DNA from: Chlorobiaceae bacterium
GTDB lineage: Bacteria; Bacteroidota; Chlorobiia; Chlorobiales; Chlorobiaceae
Length of the DNA: 44,108 bases
Direction: 5' to 3'
Assembly (NCBI GenBank): GCA_013334565.1
Contig: JAAXXI010000014.1
Location: 1-44,108 of the forward strand
The notes under the pieces were generated by a model. That model had not been told where the DNA came from and made no database searches. It worked only from the letters and a program-made list of their open reading frames with translations. Position 1 is the first letter of the stretch; each line of letters opens with the position of its first letter. Made by a program: the position numbers and the translations under genes. Below, in pieces: positions 42,904-44,108 of this stretch.

Positions 42904-43491
42904 ATGAAGAACATTTTCGAAGAAAAAACGACACTGAGGTCGATGATGCATCTCCGGAGGAAATCCATCCCGGAAAACCTGAGGGCCTCGATGAGCGCAA
43001 CCATAGCGGAACATGCCGCTGCTTTGCCGGAGACCGCCGGGGCCCGGAACATTCATCTCTATCTTTCGATCCCGCAGAGTGCTGAAGTTTCAACCGTCCC
43101 GCTTGTCGAAAAGCTTGACGCTGTCGGGAAGTCGCTGTCAGTTCCCGTGGTCAGGGATGGTGAGCTGTTCACGGCTGCATACCGTAAAGGGGACCTTCTC
43201 CGGAGCGCCTCGTTCGGACAGCCGGAGCCGGTTTCGGTAATGCCGGGTGATGAAACCCGGATCGATATCGTTCTCATGCCCCTGCTTGCCTTCGACGGCA
43301 AAGGGTACCGGATCGGTTATGGTAAAGGATTTTATGACCGTTTTCTCGCAAGGCTTGCAAAACGCGGTATATTACCTTTACGAATAGGGCTTGCGTTCAG
43401 TGCCCAGATGGTTGAAGATATCCCCGTTGATGCATGGGATGAGCCGCTTGACGGCATCGTCAGTGAAAACGGAGCTCTGAGGTTCAGGTAA
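42904..43491 (+). CDS. fau: 5-formyltetrahydrofolate cyclo-ligase
   Basis: A 195-residue 5-FTHF cyclo-ligase with [24 protein letters not shown], the conserved nucleotide and folate binding motif, and an N-terminal [12 protein letters not shown] region. It turns 5-formyl-THF to methenyl-THF with ATP, returning a storage form to the folate pool. ATG 42904 is preferred over a TTG at 42853. It precedes ppk1 by 13 bases. Confidence 0.93.
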   Translation: MKNIFEEKTTLRSMMHLRRKSIPENLRASMSATIAEHAAALPETAGARNIHLYLSIPQSAEVSTVPLVEKLDAVGKSLSVPVVRDGELFTAAYRKGDLLRSASFGQPEPVSVMPGDETRIDIVLMPLLAFDGKGYRIGYGKGFYDRFLARLAKRGILPLRIGLAFSAQMVEDIPVDAWDEPLDGIVSENGALRFR

Positions 43492-43504
43492 TATTTATTT
43501 ATGC

Positions 43505-44108
43505 ATGCTGCAGGCTATCAGAAATAAAGGCAGGGCACGTACAGGACCGGACTACAGCAATCCCGGCTACTATGTGAACCGTGAGTTGAGCTGGATCTAT
43601 TTCAATCAGCGTGTGCTCGAGGAAGCACTGGCCCCCGATGCGCACCCTCTGCTCGAACGGGTGAAATTCATTTCGATTTTCAGCTCGAACCTCGACGAAT
43701 ATTTCATGATCCGCGTCGCCGGCATCGAGGACCAGTATGAGGCGGGGATCCACGAACGAACCATCGACGGACTGACGCCGCAGGAGCAGCTGGAGAAGAT
43801 CAGGGAGATGGTCCTGCGGCAGCTCAGGCAGCGGAACGACTGTTTCTACAACGACCTTCTTCCGGCCCTCGAGCGTGAAGGGATAGGGTTCCTGCGGTTT
43901 TCTGAACTTCCGGAGGAACAGCAGTCGAGGCTGAGGAAGTATTTCCGTCAGGAAATCTACCCGGTGCTGACGCCGCTGGCATTCGACACGGGGCATCCGT
44001 TCCCGTTCATGTCGAACCTGTCGCTGAACTTTGCCGTCGAGCTCGAGGACGAGGAGAGCGGGACGTTGAAATTCGCGAGGGTGAAAGTTCCGAGCATTCT
44101 TCCGCGGA
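43505..44108 (+). CDS. ppk1: polyphosphate kinase 1, 3' end outside window
   Basis: The first 201 residues of Ppk1. The N-terminal domain reads [18 protein letters not shown], then [22 protein letters not shown] and the next part [16 protein letters not shown], all typical. The phosphorylated histidines lie beyond the right edge. It makes polyphosphate from ATP. It is likely cotranscribed with fau; the ParA-CHAD pair, whose CHAD domain should bind polyphosphate, is 6 kb to the left. Confidence 0.95.
   Translation, partial: MLQAIRNKGRARTGPDYSNPGYYVNRELSWIYFNQRVLEEALAPDAHPLLERVKFISIFSSNLDEYFMIRVAGIEDQYEAGIHERTIDGLTPQEQLEKIREMVLRQLRQRNDCFYNDLLPALEREGIGFLRFSELPEEQQSRLRKYFRQEIYPVLTPLAFDTGHPFPFMSNLSLNFAVELEDEESGTLKFARVKVPSILPR

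Noticed and set aside
1..44108. CRISPR array, insertion sequence, prophage structural genes
   Set aside because: No regularly spaced repeats, transposase, integrase or phage head or tail genes were seen in reading both strands.

Overview
The window looks like chromosomal DNA of a green sulfur bacterium (Chlorobiaceae). This is inferred from gene content: a plant/cyanobacterial-type carotene desaturase, a stand-alone C-terminal transketolase subunit and a methylmalonyl-CoA propionate pathway, on a moderately GC-rich background. No rRNA or other decisive marker is present, so the genus is left open.

Layout. 1-3590 (minus): an alpha/beta hydrolase cut by the window edge, a short-chain dehydrogenase, an amino-acid permease and a YugP-type membrane zinc peptidase. 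3839-5083 (plus): a slipin and a UspA protein. 5067-14186 (minus): a compact propionate operon transcribed prpE, mce, an AccA-AccD fusion carboxyltransferase, mutA, mutB, meaB. It covers propionate to propionyl-CoA, (S)- and (R)-methylmalonyl-CoA and succinyl-CoA; only the biotin carboxylase and biotin carrier are missing from the window. 14420-18971: ksgA (minus), then transketolase C-subunit, ybaB, recR and a carotene desaturase (plus), then tRNA-Arg(CCG), tRNA-Pro(CGG) and an excellent terminator.

19000-32000 is the accessory part: longer gene-poor stretches, lower GC, and genes of a different kind. It holds a HepT-MntA (HEPN/nucleotidyltransferase) toxin-antitoxin pair, an orphan Nif11-type RiPP precursor with a four-cysteine core, a HAD phosphatase, a CI/UmuD-like repressor that has lost its autoproteolysis serine, a divergent chaperone-usher-like export locus (two pilin-like proteins, a PapD-like chaperone, a large usher-like protein), a secreted Ig-like protein, a second Nif11-type precursor and a small sigma-70-like protein. 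No RiPP-modifying enzyme, integrase or transposase is visible.

30202-44108 returns to scattered housekeeping genes: a YiiD-type thioesterase, a SugE/Gdx exporter, a DUF218 protein, an NlpC/P60 hydrolase, a UPF0149 protein, a VanX-like dipeptidase overlapping an NYC1/NOL-like reductase (catalytic Tyr replaced by His), a ParA ATPase overlapping a CYTH-like/CHAD protein, a BMP lipoprotein, a nucleotide-sugar-type epimerase family protein, a methyltransferase, a small basic protein, pyrC, a candidate small RNA, a 5-formyl-THF cyclo-ligase and the start of ppk1.

Best candidates for something undescribed: the chaperone-usher-like locus bracketed by two orphan Nif11 precursors with its dead-protease repressor and leader hairpin; the ParA-CHAD pair (possible polyphosphate positioning); the AccA-AccD fusion inside a propionate operon; and the small RNA candidate in front of the cyclo-ligase gene.
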